From Microbotryomycetes sp. JL201 (lineage: Eukaryota; Basidiomycota; Microbotryomycetes): a stretch of DNA of 64,000 nt. Numbering within the stretch: position 1 is the stretch's first letter; each line of letters begins with the position of its first letter. The notes below the pieces were generated by a model. It did no database searches and was not told the origin of the DNA. It saw only the letters and a list, made by a program, of their open reading frames with translations. Positions 11,416 to 24,178 of the stretch are shown here, piece after piece. The position numbers and the translations under genes are program-made. The stretch lies in the NCBI GenBank assembly GCA_033819885.1, contig JAQYUZ010000014.1, forward strand, positions 293,303 through 357,302, written 5' to 3'.

Positions 11416-14400
11416 TCAACTCGAGGTACTGACGTGACACTTGTGCTTGTTGCTCATGCGTGAGCCGGCTTTGCACTTGAACGCGTCTGCAAATTCTTGC
11501 GAATTGGACAAAGGGCCGATGACTGAAACAGCACAGGCGCGTCAACCCAAAATGCACAAACCATTCTCTCACCAGAGAGGGACCGATACGTTACCTCGGT
11601 AGTTTGTTGGCGAATGAGGGTCCGTACGAATTCGTTTGACAGCCTCTGCCGGCGAAATGTTTCTAGTCCAACCGCGAGCGTACGCAACAAAGAACAACTG
11701 CTCTCGTGTAAAGTTGCTCAATCCTGGCAGCAAATAGTTGTCGAAATTTTGCCCATCCCGATCACTATCGAAACGGTCCTTCCAGGCTTTAAAGCTTTGT
11801 TGAATTCCGCCGAGATCGGCCATGTCTTCACCATTTGTAATTTTAGACTGAACGTAAAAGTGACGACCTTTCGAGTCGGTGACGGAGTAGTTGGCGTACT
11901 GATCAATGATGCACTTTTGGAGGTGTTCGAAGCGTCGGGTCGTCTCCTGCGAAATGATGTGCGAAAGACGAGAGTCAGCTTCGAGACGTGGCGGTTCGAG
12001 CTGAAAGAGACAAACGCTCACGTTTGTCCACCAATTTTCAAGCTTGCCATTCTTGTCGTACTTGCGTCCTGCCTGGTCAAAGGCATGAGAAAGTTCATGA
12101 CCTGCGACCGAGCCGAAAGCGCCAAACGCCAAGAATTCCGGCCTATTTTCGGGTGTTATCGACACAAGTCCCGAGTCATCGTCAACAACAAAGAACGTAC
12201 CAGTCCCTTGAAAAGTATGGGCTCTGTAGGATACCGGCTGGGAATGCAATTTCGTTGGCTGGAGCTGTCCACCCGTTCCCATGTCGTCAGTCTCTGCAAG
12301 GTCTCAATGGCAGTGGTCAAGCTCACGCGAATAGTATGCATTGACTTCTGAAGGGATCATCTCCCAACGGCCTTTGTCTTGTGGACGACCGACTTGAGCC
12401 CAATTGCGCTTTTGGTCGGCGATGCGGGACCTGAGAACGTTGCCGAGGTAATCATCGACTTTGATGGGCATGTTGAGTGAATACCATCGCTCAAGACTCG
12501 CGGGATCTTCAGTGTCGGGAACGGTCGGATAGCCGATCTTGTGCGTGATGGCGCTCGCCTGGGAGGAAAGAATGCAAAGTCAGCAAGACTGTTCATGCGC
12601 GCGACGAGAGGATTGCCAACTTTTTCTTCCGCCAGCTTGCGTGTGTGGTTGTCCAGCCAAGTAAGCTCTGGTAACCTGTCCTTGAACGCCTGAATCGTCG
12701 CAACGATTATTTCCTCGGCATAGGCTTTCGAGTCGCCAGCAAACGCTTGTTGAACATATGGCCGGCCGATCATGAATCCGAAATTGTCGAGCATTGATTG
12801 AACGCAAATGTCGCGCCGAGGCTTCTTGGTCCCCTCTGCTATCCCACCAAGAAAGTTGTTGAGCCAGTCAATTTCTTTGCGAACAGTTTGTTTCGGCCCG
12901 AGCAGTGGGCCGAGCTAATGCGCAGGATCAAGATGAGCTTTTGACAAGGGCTTTGGCTCGGCATGTTTGGCTCACCGCTTGAGACGTGCGGAAAATAAAG
13001 TACGCCTCGAGAACATCCGGTTCGGCCGCTTCGACAATCTTGCTCAATTTGCGTAGGTACGCTGGGTCGGTGACAACAACCGGATCGGGATAGTGCGGCC
13101 GCGGGGTGAACGAAGCAAAGTAATCGGGGAATGATACGAGAGGGAATAGCTCCCCAAGCTCTGTCGAGTTGCGTGGATTGTACGTTTGGACAGGGTCCCC
13201 CTCTGCACTGTGAAACGCCACGATTCAGGTCGGCTGTTGTGTCTGAAGCCTCAGCACTGACCCCTCGCCAGTGATTTTTGCTACGAGCGACTCGAATTTG
13301 AGCACGGCCTTTGCGAGCCCAGCAAAGTCGGCCTTTTTCTCTTTACGGGCAGGATAGACGCTTTTAAGTGTCGCTCTGATAATCTCCCGGTAGACTTCCG
13401 TTACTTCATCGTCCTTGTAGTACTCCTTGGAAGGCAGTCCAAGGTCTGCCTGCTGAACCCAGGCGACGAGCGTCTTTGGGTCGCGACCGCTGTCTTCGCC
13501 AGGATAAAACTCGAACAGTGATGGGATGGCGCGACTGTGCAAATACGAAAGTGTGCTCGTTAGACGGTCTCTTTTCGTTTCGGGGTCCCATTTTTTGGAC
13601 GATGCGAAAAAGGCTTGTTGTTGCTGCTGAACAGCCATGCTGTCGACGAGGTGGTCTGAGCCACGCCAAGCTTTGACCACCTGCTCAATGACTGCGAGCA
13701 AGGGCTCGAGTCCTTGCCTGTCGATGCGATCTTCATCCAGACACGAGTCCCAAAACGTCCGCAAGTGCGCCAAGTTTGTCTTGTCGGCATCTGAAGGCGA
13801 AATTTCGGACGTGGGCTGGGATGCAGAACTGATAATGTCTAGAATGATACGCTGGTGTCCGTATAGAGCTCGTCAGAGATACAGCACACGATGTTCGAGA
13901 GGGTGTGCGCGTGCGCGTACCGTGTTTCTGACGCCAATGTCTTGGGCTGCCCCGTACAAGCCCGCACCATCGGGGATCGGATGTGTTTTGAGCCAATTGC
14001 CGTCTTTCGGGCGAATTTGAGTTTCTCGCCCAATTCATCATCGCACGCAGCCGCCACTCACTCGCAAACAAGTAAAAGTCGTCACAAGGGTCGATGGTCA
14101 GGTCCATGCCGCTGATGACTTCTGCAGCGACCTGCACGCATGTTGGCGTCGTACAAACTTGGTCCTGTGGAGAGGCAAGCGTTTGGCCATGTGAGCGAGT
14201 GTGCGCCCCACTTGCCGAAGCTGTCGCAGCTCGGGCCCGGCCCCTTTCTGATGAGAGACGCACATTCTTGGAAGGCTTCTTTGTTGGACCAGGCAGTGCT
14301 GCGCTACTAGTTGTAGGCAAGGGTGAAGCTGTGACTGTACGCGAGGGCGGCAAAGGCGACGAGCGATGACGTTGGCGGTCCAGCGCAACCTTTTCACCCG

Positions 14401-14629
14401 CAAACAGGCCCGCAAACGTCGCCGTCAGCAGCAGAAGCACAACGACGAGCAAGCCGAACAGCTTTTCGAGGCCGTTGAGCTTGGAGGGGTCGTGCAGGGC
14501 TTGCTTGACCCGCGTACCAAGCGCATGCGACGACGCTGATGGCGACGATTCGGCGCTAGCTTCGGCAGCAGCGTCGTCATCGAGCAACACTCGACGCTCC
14601 TCTGCGTCGCCGTCGTTCCGGGTCGACAT
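11416..14629 (-). CDS. M13 family (neprilysin/ECE-like) zinc metallopeptidase
   Basis: A type II membrane ectopeptidase. It starts MSTRNDGDAEE, followed by a short acidic cytosolic tail and one transmembrane anchor (LFGLLVVVLLLLTATFAGLF, about residues 55-75). A Ser/Pro-rich stem leads into the M13 ectodomain, beginning with CTTPTCVQVAAEVISGMD and IDPCDDFYLFA. The catalytic part shows the substrate-binding NAYY, the zinc motif HELSH (GHELSHAFDQAGRKYDKNG) and GEDMADLGG, which supplies the third ligand Glu and an Asp. The end is FADAFKCKAGSRMSNKHKC followed by HVSTSS, so the usual terminal CxVW is altered. At least five introns interrupt it. The family cleaves extracellular or lumenal peptides; the substrate here is unknown. 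It is divergent from the PAP2 gene across about 0.9 kb. Confidence 0.92.
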
Positions 14630-14694
14630 GGTCGTCACGTGCGCGTTCGAGTGAAACAAAAAGGCAAGCAAGACGACTGAGATTCGGGGCTAAA

Positions 14695-14730
14695 GAGGGT
14701 AATAATTGCAACGAGGGTAATAATTGCAAC
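14695..14730. repeat. 18-bp exact tandem duplication
   Basis: The unit gagggtaataattgcaac occurs twice in direct succession (14695-14712 and 14713-14730) with no mismatch. It lies 66 bases upstream of the M13 peptidase start codon, in its promoter or 5' UTR. Confidence 0.95.
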
Positions 14731-15305
14731 GACAGCGTGCATGTGTCTACGACAAAAGGAATGTGTCCGTCTTAATGACCCATGTCACCCATGCTCGCAC
14801 TGCGGCCCGTCGAGCGTCCGTCGATGCTCTGCCGCCAGCCTGTCGTTCCCAACCAAGGTCACAGCGGGCAGCGAGCAGATATGCGCAAAGACGATACACT
14901 GTCGGACGCGCCGTGCGAGTTGTGTGACGAGTGACAGGGTGTCTAAGGCGACCGCTCGGGAGGAAAATCTTCTACGAGCTCGAATCTTGGTCTACAAAAA
15001 TAGGGCGGGGCGTGTGCCATGGCGGACGCACAAAGAGCGTGCGACACGCCAAGTGGGCCCGTTCCAGAGTGAAAGAGACCAGCGCGCGGGTTGGAGTGGG
15101 GGCGCGTATGCGCGGGAAAAAAAAACCTTGCAGGCGTGTAGATGTAGAGCGGCAGCGAGAGTGCTTAGGAGCGAAAAGCGTGTCAGTGTTGCAACATGTT
15201 GCGCAGGACGCGCGCGAGTGTGTGCATTCGGTGCGGGAGAGAGAGGCGGCGAAAGACAAAGTCCAGCGACGGCGGCTCGAGCGCGGTCGATTGGCGCAAC
15301 GGACG

Positions 15306-15313
15306 TCACGTGA
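15306..15313. promoter_or_regulatory. TCACGTGA palindrome upstream of PAP2 gene
   Basis: A CACGTG core inside a longer perfect palindrome (GTCACGTGAC), about 240 bases upstream of the PAP2 start. CACGTG is the E-box bound by bHLH proteins such as Cbf1 or USF-type factors. One of at least eight copies upstream of genes in this window. Confidence 0.55.
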
Positions 15314-15549
15314 CGCAGCACGGCATAATGAATTGCTCAGAGGCAAGCACAAGCTTGTCGTCTTCCGTGGACGTACTTGTGCAACTTTCGAGCTCGTCTG
15401 GATTATGGCAATGAGCTTGTTTCCCCGAAATTTGAAATTGTTGGCATCGCCTCAATTTAGACTGTGTGACGAGTTGGACTCGACCTATACTGCTGTACCC
15501 GGCCTCACGTCGCCAACGCGTCCAAGCCCTCGATCACCATCAACTGAAC

Positions 15550-17069
15550 ATGGCGATGCAGCCAGTGTATGACAAATGGCACAGGCTGTTGCACGGCCCC
15601 GCAGAGCGCCGGCCGCCAACCGACAACAAGCGCCGCGTCAGGCTATTGCTGTCGTATGCACCAGGTCAGTTCGCGATAGTCAATCATGAACCCTGCCGCG
15701 CGCTTTCGCGCTCAGAGAAATGGCTGGAGAGCGTCGACAACCCGTGGCTCCACAGTCACACGACAGGATCGCCGCCGAGGCTCGTCAGCAGACCGCTGCA
15801 CGTTGATCATAAGTGTCGTCTTTGATCACACATCCCTCCTTTCAGACGGGTAAACGCCGACTGGGTTCGGCATGCCCGCCTCGCACTCTCGCCACCCATT
15901 GTCAGCCGCCCAACTTGATCGAGCGCGTCACTGACACAGCAACCCCCTTTTACTCATGACAGATTGGATCTTCACGCTGATCCTCCTGTGTCTGATTGGA
16001 ATTCTCACCGACAAGGCTGGCTACAAGCGTCAATTTTCACTCACAGACACGAGCATCCAACACACGTTTGCCGTCAACGAGCGCATTTCATTCGGCGCCT
16101 GCATCGGCTACAGCGCCGGTGTACCTGTGGCCATCATTCTGCTGATCGGACTTGGATGGCAACGCTCGTTCTGGGACTTACACAATGGCTGGCTCGGCCT
16201 GTTCCTGAGCTGCTCAATCACGACTGTCGTCACTCAGGTTATAAAAGTCACGGTTGGAAGACCACGCCCTGACCTCATTGACCGCTGCCAACCTGTCGAC
16301 GGCGCCGCCAACGCTCCCGTTTACGGTCTCGCCACAGTCGCCCTCTGTTCAGTCCAATCCGGTCACATCATTGACGACGGCTTCAAAAGCTTTCCATCTG
16401 GTCACTCGAGCTTTGCATTTGCCGGGCTCGGCTTCCTGTCACTGTACCTCGCCGGCAAAATGCACTTGTTTGATCGACGTGGCTTCGCGCTAAAGCCGTG
16501 GATCGCTGTCGCTCCCGTCACTGGTGCAGCGCTGATTGCAGTGTCAAGAACAATGGACTACAGGCATCATGCGACAGATGTCATTGCTGGTTCACTGCTT
16601 GGCTCTGTCATCACGTTCGTCGTGTACAGGCTCTGTTAGTCGGATCACAGGTTAGATAGGAAACAAGCTGACAATTCTGATCACAGATTATCCGTCAATT
16701 GCATCACCTCAAGCGCACCTGCCTTTCTCACCTCGCGTGCCACGCGACCTCGCTCCAGAAACACTCGAATCGACGTCCGAAGCTGGCGAAGGGGAAACCC
16801 TGCCTCGCGACTCTGCGCAAGCTTACGCACACAACAGCCACTTTGACGCACAGCAGCACCGTGCGTACAACGGTGATTCCCGTCTCCACAAGCAAGGTCA
16901 GGCGGGCGCGTCAGCCGGGCACTATTCGACGCCGGCTGTGCCTTTGCAAAATAACCACGGCGAGTGGAACGGCGGCCCAGGTGGCAATCCGAGCGCAGGT
17001 CAAGGATATGGTCGAGTCATGAGCAGAGACTCGAGTGAGCTCGGGCGCAAACCAGAACAAATGGTGTAA
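15550..17069 (+). CDS. PAP2-family lipid phosphate phosphatase (DPP1/LPP1-like)
   Basis: Membrane phosphatase acting on phosphatidate, diacylglycerol pyrophosphate or related lipids. Exon 1 (15550-15664) encodes MAMQPVYDKWHRLL...LLLSYAP. A long intron (15665-15962) joins it to DWIFTLILLCLIGILTDKAG. All three PAP2 signature parts are present: KVTVGRPRP, SFPSGHSSF and SRTMDYRHHATDV (Arg, His and Asp in place). About six hydrophobic segments surround them. A second intron opens within TAC (GTTAGT, about 16634) and rejoins as RLYYPSIASPQ. The last exon encodes a Gly/Gln/Ser-rich hydrophilic tail of about 120 residues ending RKPEQMV, longer than in yeast Dpp1. The likely site is the ER or vacuole membrane. 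Confidence 0.93.
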
Positions 17070-17152
17070 GGTGGCGACGAGGCGGAGCAGGCAATGAGTC
17101 TTTGCAGACATGGCCATCAAACATTATTTCTCAGGACCGAATCAGTATCAAT

Positions 17153-17842
17153 ATGCAGACTACCCTGATGAAATTCGAGAGTAATTATCCCTTAGTGAGC
17201 GTCTTTGCTCTCTCTCTTGCCCGACGGCGATGGGTCAATCGCAGGTACCGCCCTCAGAAGACTTGTCTGAATCATGCTTGCCGAAGAGTAGTCGTGCGTC
17301 AGAGACGACTTGCCTGCTGTCGTCTGGCAGCCCAGCGCGTGAGTTGCTGTCGGTCTTTGCGCTTATGGAGTACAGCGAGTGACGCGCACGTCCCCCCCAT
17401 TAATTGTTAACCAGCATTTTCAGCACCTCCTCCGTACCAAGAGTACGCGTGCGTGGCTGACTGCACAGCTTCATCGCCTTCGCCGTCGAGACCCGTTGAT
17501 AATGTGCTTGCACGATGCGCGTCGCCGTTTCCGTCACCAGCCTCGTCCAGACGATCCCATTTGCACACTGGACCAACTCCGTACCACGCCTTGCCCGTGC
17601 CGGTCGTTTATTTCATCAACGAGGAAGTGGCGCTCAGACGAGCGGACCGCAGAGCCATGTTCAGGGTCTGGTCAGCATTTCTGTGTGCCATCATCCTATA
17701 CTTCTGTATATGCGTGGGTTTGCAGGTCTTGTTGGACGACGAGAGAACCGTTCTGGATTGGTTCCGAGACGAGTGGCGGACGTTTTTGGGCTGGATCAAA
17801 CAACTCGTCCGAGTCAGAATGAATATATATGAATCAAGTTGA
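17153..17842 (+). CDS. Small single-pass membrane protein with PPPY motif, unknown
   Basis: No named family recognised. Three exons fit: 17153-17194 (MQTTLMKFESNYPL), intron 17195-17244 with a GTGAGC donor, then 17245-17338 (VPPSEDLSESCLPKSS...), intron 17339-17423, and 17424-17842. The last exon begins APPPYQEYACVADC. After a Ser/Pro-rich linker it has FINEEVALRRADRRAMFRVW followed by one transmembrane helix, SAFLCAIILYFCICVGLQVL. The C-terminal tail is amphipathic and basic (WFRDEWRTFLGWIKQLVR) and ends IYESS. PPPY is a ligand for WW domains of Nedd4/Rsp5-type ubiquitin ligases. A second protein of the same design is encoded at 23494-24037. The start is the weakest part; an intron joining it to the preceding PAP2 gene is also formally possible. 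Confidence 0.5.
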
Positions 17843-18211
17843 TGTCGTTTTGTTTCAACGTCGTGCGTCTTTTGTCTGGGACGTTCGTCTTTGATATCGG
17901 TTGGTGGCGGGATTGCCTCATGACTATGGGCTGCGACCATTACGAATATAATGACCATGTTGTTTACTATCGCGTCCAAAGGTGTTTTCATCTTGCCAGT
18001 GTTGTCATTCTAAATAGCTTCCGCTCGGATTGTAAGCAATCGAGTTTCGCTCGCACAGACTGCCCAAAGATAGTCCACACAGAGTAATTTCAGTCTTCTG
18101 TTGCAAAGCTGGAATTGGTGCTCTGTCTTTGGATTAAATTACGAACTGACATTGGCGACTCTTGTCAAATCAAGTCTCCAAGATTAAGCTTTGATCAGAC
18201 AGTACACGGTC

Positions 18212-19313
18212 ATGGCACCAGACGACAGTACGCCGTCGGCATCCGCACCCAAGAAACCTCGTCACCGTGCAGGCAAGAACCAACGACCTCGCACTGGCGG
18301 TGCACCTCAGGAACAACGGCCGCAGCAATCCACGCCGACGAGCGCTCGGCGACCAAAACCGCGTGGCAATCAACGAGACTCTTCAACATCTCGAGATGGC
18401 AAAATAAACAAGAAAGGCGGATTCCAAGTCGGTCCGAGGTTGGGCAAGGGCCAGTACACGGGTCACTGTCAGTCCTTTGTTCGCTATGCGTCCTTTTTAA
18501 AGCGGCGGACGCCTTTGTCTCTGCACCTTTTTGCACGAGCTGACGCTTGAACGTTTTCATTCATATTCGCTTTTCGCTTGGTCGCCTTGTTATGGGCCTG
18601 CTCCATCAAATTCAGTGAAGAAAACAAAGCAAACGTTGATTCACAAGGCCAAAGTCAAACGACAGTACCAAAAGGATCTTGTTGATGCAGGGTACGCTCA
18701 ACCATCAAGCAGACAAGGTAGAGGCAAATCTATAACCGGACCCAACGCGACCGTGCTCGGCAAGAGGAAACAGAGTGATGTCGTTGATGCGGACGAGAAC
18801 CTTGACGATCCCATAGAACAAAGTGAACAACAGAAAGAAGCAGAAAGGGAAAGGTTGAGGAAGAGGATGTACGGAGAAGATGCCGGACACGAAACGGATG
18901 ATGACGAAGCGCGTCAAAGTTCGGAGGACGATGGCGATGACGGTCAAGGCAAAGGACGGGCGATGAGCAGGATGCAGAGGGCCACAATTGGATCCGATGA
19001 TGACGACAACGACGACAGTGATGTAGATGATGCCGAAGAAGAGGACTTTGCTGCTTTACCCCCACCGCCACCAGCGAGGCGGCTAGGGCAACGATTGCCT
19101 CTGCCGAAACAGCCGAAACCGTCACCTGCGGCGCAGCAACAGCAGCGACAACCGAAGCGGCCACGACTGACGCCCGAACAAATTGAGCAACTGAGACTGG
19201 AACGAGAAAAGGAGCGCAAAGTGTATGCTCAACGCACTGCGAGAGGTCAGCCAAAGTTGGGGAGCCGAGTTGAGCACTTGTTGGGCAAAATTCAGAAGAG
19301 TATGGGCAGGTAG
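18212..19313 (+). CDS. FYV7: rRNA-processing protein FYV7 family
   Basis: Starts MAPDDSTPSASAPKKPRHRA; exon 1 is basic and low-complexity and ends GKGQYTGH. One intron (from about 18468, GTCAGT, to 18615) joins it to LKKTKQTLIHKAKVKRQYQK, the typical FYV7 core in which a Lys-rich helix is followed by an aromatic/Lys pair. A long acidic middle follows (DDDDNDDSDVDDAEEEDFAA), then a Pro/Gln-rich stretch. The end is a basic charged helix, QIEQLRLEREKERKVYAQRT, finishing with LLGKIQKSMGR. The Fyv7 family acts in the nucleolus in processing of the 35S pre-rRNA toward 18S rRNA. It is larger than yeast Fyv7 (about 150 residues) because of the acidic insert. Confidence 0.78.
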
Positions 19314-19482
19314 CAGGCTGCATTGCGTCTCGTGTTCTTTGATATGGATCCGTTATCGTTCGAGAGCGAGAGCGAGAGCGAGAGCGGCCGAGGGACATCA
19401 AATTGACGCACGAGTCTCAGGAGAAATTACTTTGTTATTGTGCTTTGTTTTGGATGCGAGAGTCACTACCTCGCTTAGCCTG

Positions 19483-21265
19483 ATGGGCTCAGGTTGTTCC
19501 GGCACCGGAGGTGCTCAGGCCCCTGCCAATTTCGAACTGATGCCGGACCAGGCCGACGAAGCGCTAGCACTGCTTGAATCCATCTTTCCGGATCGTAAGC
19601 GGCGAGACCTGCTGCGCTACCTGCAAGCGTCGAGCTACAACGTCGACCGCGCGTGCTCGGCGCTGCTGCAGGGCGGCAACACCCTCTTTGTACACAATGG
19701 CAGGCCAAACGATGGCAAGCGTAAGAGAGAGCAAGCAAGTACAGCAGGCTTGCAAGCGTGGCTTGGCCGTGATGCTCCTCCCCGAACGGATAATGTGCCA
19801 ACTGCCACCAAACCTGCCATAGCGCAGCATGTACAGAAACGGCCCAGAACTGCTTCCCAAGATGATTACAGATCCGCTTTTGCGGTGATGCAGCAGTCTG
19901 CTGCGACTGCCAAGACAGCGGCATCGGCCGCCCCAACGCCACCCAACTTGCCCGTCTTGCGTTTGACAAACGACGCAATGATCAAGGAACATACACGCAA
20001 CTTGATCACTCTGATACCGAACGTGCTTCCGACCGAGCTTGCCAACAGACTCTTTCTGTCTATGGTTGCGGAAAGCCAGACGTGTCCGTTTTCTGATCAT
20101 TTCGAGACGAGATTCTTCACTGACGCCATATCAACTCTCAGGGGAGCGCAACAGATGGTACATGTTTGACCGCGAAGTCGTATCGCCTCACACAACCTCG
20201 TTCTATGTGGCCGTGCCTCCCGATGCAACTGACGACGATCGGAAAGATTTCTCAGCAAACGCGACGCACTGGTACAACGGTGAAGTAAGGTCGTCGAGAC
20301 CATTCACTGCAGAGATGAACGAAGCGAGGGAAGTCGTAGGTGCGCTGGTTCGAACGATCTTGTCGGGTCGGCAAAAACATTCTCTCGAATGGCAAGGGGA
20401 GTGGACGCCAAACGTTAGCGCAGCTAATTGCTATACAGGCAAAGACGAGGTGCGCAAGCCGACATATTCTTGAATGGTTGGCTGAACCAGGTTTGGCTCG
20501 CAGGGCGTTGGGTGGCACTCGGACGTGTTGACGCACCTCGGACCCTATCCAACAATTGCATCACTATCTCTTGGCGTGGCCCGACCGTTCCGACTGCGGC
20601 CATTCAAGCCAATGGCGAGCGGGTACGTGTTGCCTCTGCAGTTTCAAAGCTTGCGCTTACCTTCCGACAATAGCAAAGATAATGTATTGGCAACGAGGAC
20701 CCTCGAGATCATGTTGCCGCACAACTCGTTGTGTATCATGCACGGCGGGTGCCAGGAGCTGTTCAAGCACTCGATTCCGCCCGTCTCGGCAATGGATTTG
20801 TTTCGGCTGCCTGGATCGTCGCAGACATTCAGAGAACGGATCAATGTGAGCTCATTCCGGAAGCAGAAGCGTTTCAAGTTCACTGAGCCTGTTGTTGCAT
20901 AGATGACGTTTCGGCATTACCGACCAGACTTCGCTCCTCTGAACTCGACCATCAGCTCACAGGCTTCCGGTGTAAAGCGCAATCCAAACTATATTGGAAC
21001 GCCGACCTGTCCATGTGGCACACCGACTGTCCTTCGGCCGGACGGTAAAGGCAAAGCAAAAGCAAAGCTTGATGCAAGACATTCAACAGTCGAAAACGAC
21101 AAGAATGGCGAACTCGTCTTTTTCTGGACCTGTTCCCACGGTCAACAAAATGAGGGAAAGACTTGTGGATATTTCAAACTGTTGGACATGCGCAAGGAAG
21201 GCAGAGGAGAATGGTTTCATGACAAGTCGACGGCCAGAGCTGTCGAAACCCTGTCCGAAGGATAG
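19483..21265 (+). CDS. CUE + AlkB-like 2OG-Fe(II) dioxygenase + GRF zinc finger protein
   Basis: Three modules. An N-terminal CUE-like domain reads ALALLESIFPDRKRRDLLRY and VDRACSALLQGG. The AlkB core has WERNRWYMFDREVVSPHTTS, then GVGWHSDVLTHLGPYPTIAS with the HxD iron ligands. IMHGGCQELFKHSIPP supplies the distal His, and RINMTFRHYRPDF supplies the 2-oxoglutarate Arg and the ending. A C-terminal GRF zinc finger (CPCGTPTVLR...FFWTCSHGQQNEGKTCGYFK) closes it. Introns restore these motifs: GTCCGT at about 20081 makes TW/ERN, GTGCGC at about 20449 makes DE/GVGWHSD, and GTGAGC at about 20848 makes RIN/MTFR. The family oxidatively demethylates DNA or RNA bases. CUE suggests ubiquitin binding and GRF suggests single-stranded nucleic-acid binding. 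ATG 19540 is an alternative start. Confidence 0.88.
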
Positions 21266-21463
21266 TTTGGTCTGCTCAAGCTGCATGGTTCATACACGGC
21301 TTCATCCGTGATACGTGGCTGCGTATCGTGTCGTTTTGTTGATCTTGCGAGACAGTCGCCTAATCGTATAGTCGCACACAAGGCATATTTATTGCACCAA
21401 CTTTCGTCCAAAAATATAAACACTGAGTCTAGGGGCCCGGCTTGGCCAAAACCATTCGGGGGT

Positions 21464-22874
<1,411 letters not shown>

Positions 22875-23493
22875 GTTCAATTGGTATATGGAAGAGGGAA
22901 AAGAGGGTTGTACAGGTGCGTTGGATAGACTTTGAGAGAACACGAGGTTCGTTCTTCGCCCTTCGTCTCTGTCCCCGAATTCTGAGTGTGCTTGGTCAGC
23001 CCGGGATGACGTCTTTTTGCTTGCTCGCGGAAACAGGGAAGGATTTTTCCGGGCGACGTCAATACGCTATCGTTTTTAGAAAAGTGTCTGAAAAAGTGTC
23101 TGAAATTCGTCGGACATTTGGGAAGGATTGTTGGTGAGCTGTAGTGGCGGTGGAGGCCTTCGAAAAGAGCCTGTCCACATTGCCCCATTGGTCGAATGCT
23201 CTGCACAGTATGAAAAAGTCGTCGGAAGACTTTGTCATCGTGCCAAACTCGGATCTCGTGCAGGGCACGCGTGGACGAATCCGCGAGAAAGCCCGTCCAA
23301 GCCCTATGCATGGCGAAATCTCGAATTTTTGTCTGCGATCTTGTCAGTTCTTCATGCCACGGTCGATTGTCCAAAGCAAACAAAGGTAGACATGTGATCA
23401 CAAGGTGCATATTACGCGGATCGCCAGGTCACGTGACGAACATCAGGCTAGCGAAAAGAGCGCAGCGCCGAGGCATTCTAACCCACCAAATCC
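22875..23493. other. Divergent intergenic region between OYE and PPPY membrane gene
   Basis: About 620 bases between two start codons pointing apart. A minus-strand open frame of 177 codons and a plus-strand open frame of about 80 codons without ATG (23144-23389) overlap here; neither has recognisable homology. A GTCACGTGAC palindrome sits at 23428-23437. Confidence 0.4.
23429..23436. promoter_or_regulatory. TCACGTGA palindrome upstream of PPPY membrane gene
   Basis: GTCACGTGAC with a CACGTG core, 58 bases before ATG 23494. A likely bHLH-type binding site; the same element recurs upstream of several genes in the window. Confidence 0.55.
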
Positions 23494-24037
23494 ATGTCGA
23501 CCTCGCAGCGTGACCAAAAGTCTTTGGCAGCTGTGCGTGAGCCAGCTTCTGCACCAGAAGATCACGGTGCAGAACGAGGACAAGCGAGTTCGAGTGACGC
23601 AATGCTCAGCGTCGCACCGCCACGTAAGATCTCTATCATGCTTTCTACGCCATAAAAAATTGAACATACTATGAACCGCAGCGTATACGGAGCCGCTGCT
23701 GCCCTCGAACGAGCGGACGGTCACCTACAATACGTACGGCGCAACGCAATCAAACTATCCTCGTGGACCGAGTTTGCTGCCTGTGAACCCGTCAGCATAT
23801 GCGTCTCACCAGCACATGTACAATCAGCCCAATCACACACTGTTTGACGAGCGTGTCTCGCGCGAAGCTGACCGCAGAGCGAGGCGGCGCTTCTGTGGCG
23901 CACTTTTGTGGGCTTTTGTCATCTGGACGGTCGTCGGCGTTATGGCAGGTGGCGTCAGCGCCGTTGCCATCAACCAAGGTCGCCAACAGAATCGCCACAG
24001 GCACCATGCTTCGACCAGTCCGGTCACGGCGATTTAG
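23494..24037 (+). CDS. Small single-pass membrane protein with PPPY motif, unknown (second copy)
   Basis: Two exons. Exon 1 starts MSTSQRDQKSLAAV and ends within the motif. The intron (about 23623-23681, GTAAGA...CGCAG) splits the codon of the last Pro of SVAPPPYTEPLLPSN. Exon 2 is Tyr/Asn/Gln-rich, then LFDERVSREADRRARRRF leads into one transmembrane helix, CGALLWAFVIWTVVGVMAGG. It ends with a short basic His-rich tail (RQQNRHRHHASTSPVTAI). The design (PPPY, linker, ExxxRxADRRAxxR, one TM) repeats that of the protein at 17153-17842, and in both genes a phase-1 intron falls at the PPPY motif. The PPPY would face the cytosol and could recruit a WW-domain ubiquitin ligase; that is inference. 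Confidence 0.68.
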
Positions 24038-24136
24038 GGAAGTATTTTCGGGCGTTGAGGTTGTATCAGGAAGCACCAATTTGTTCTTATGTAGCTTTGT
24101 TGTTTTGAATCCTTTGTCATCTTTGCAAACCTCGGT

Positions 24137-24142
24137 CACGTG
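24137..24142. promoter_or_regulatory. CACGTG element upstream of ERG28
   Basis: GGTCACGTGC, 37 bases before the ERG28 start codon. Same E-box core as at other promoters in the window, with only one TCA flank kept. Confidence 0.5.
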
Positions 24143-24178
24143 CGGGGCGTGGGCGGGCTCATCTCATCCTTTGCCGCC

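Larger units (their letters stand above)
14630..15549. other. Divergent intergenic region between M13 peptidase and PAP2 genes
   Basis: About 920 bases between two start codons pointing apart. It contains an exact 18-bp tandem duplication at 14695-14730 and a GTCACGTGAC palindrome at 15305-15314. The middle is rich in CG dinucleotides and runs of A. Open frames of up to about 210 codons cross it but look like non-coding translation. It should hold both promoters. Confidence 0.5.

Noticed and set aside
17061-17153. PAP2 gene continuing by splicing into the downstream PPPY gene
   Set aside because: A phase-compatible join (EQM to TWPSNII) exists. A fused phosphatase with an extra unrelated TM protein is unlikely, and both parts have their own plausible ends.
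19360-19386. GAGAGC repeat upstream of the AlkB-like gene
   Set aside because: A short hexanucleotide microsatellite of four units between FYV7 and the next gene; nothing indicates function.
22877-23410. 177-codon minus-strand open frame upstream of OYE
   Set aside because: No recognisable motif, and it overlaps the OYE 5' region and a CACGTG promoter element. Treated as a chance open frame.
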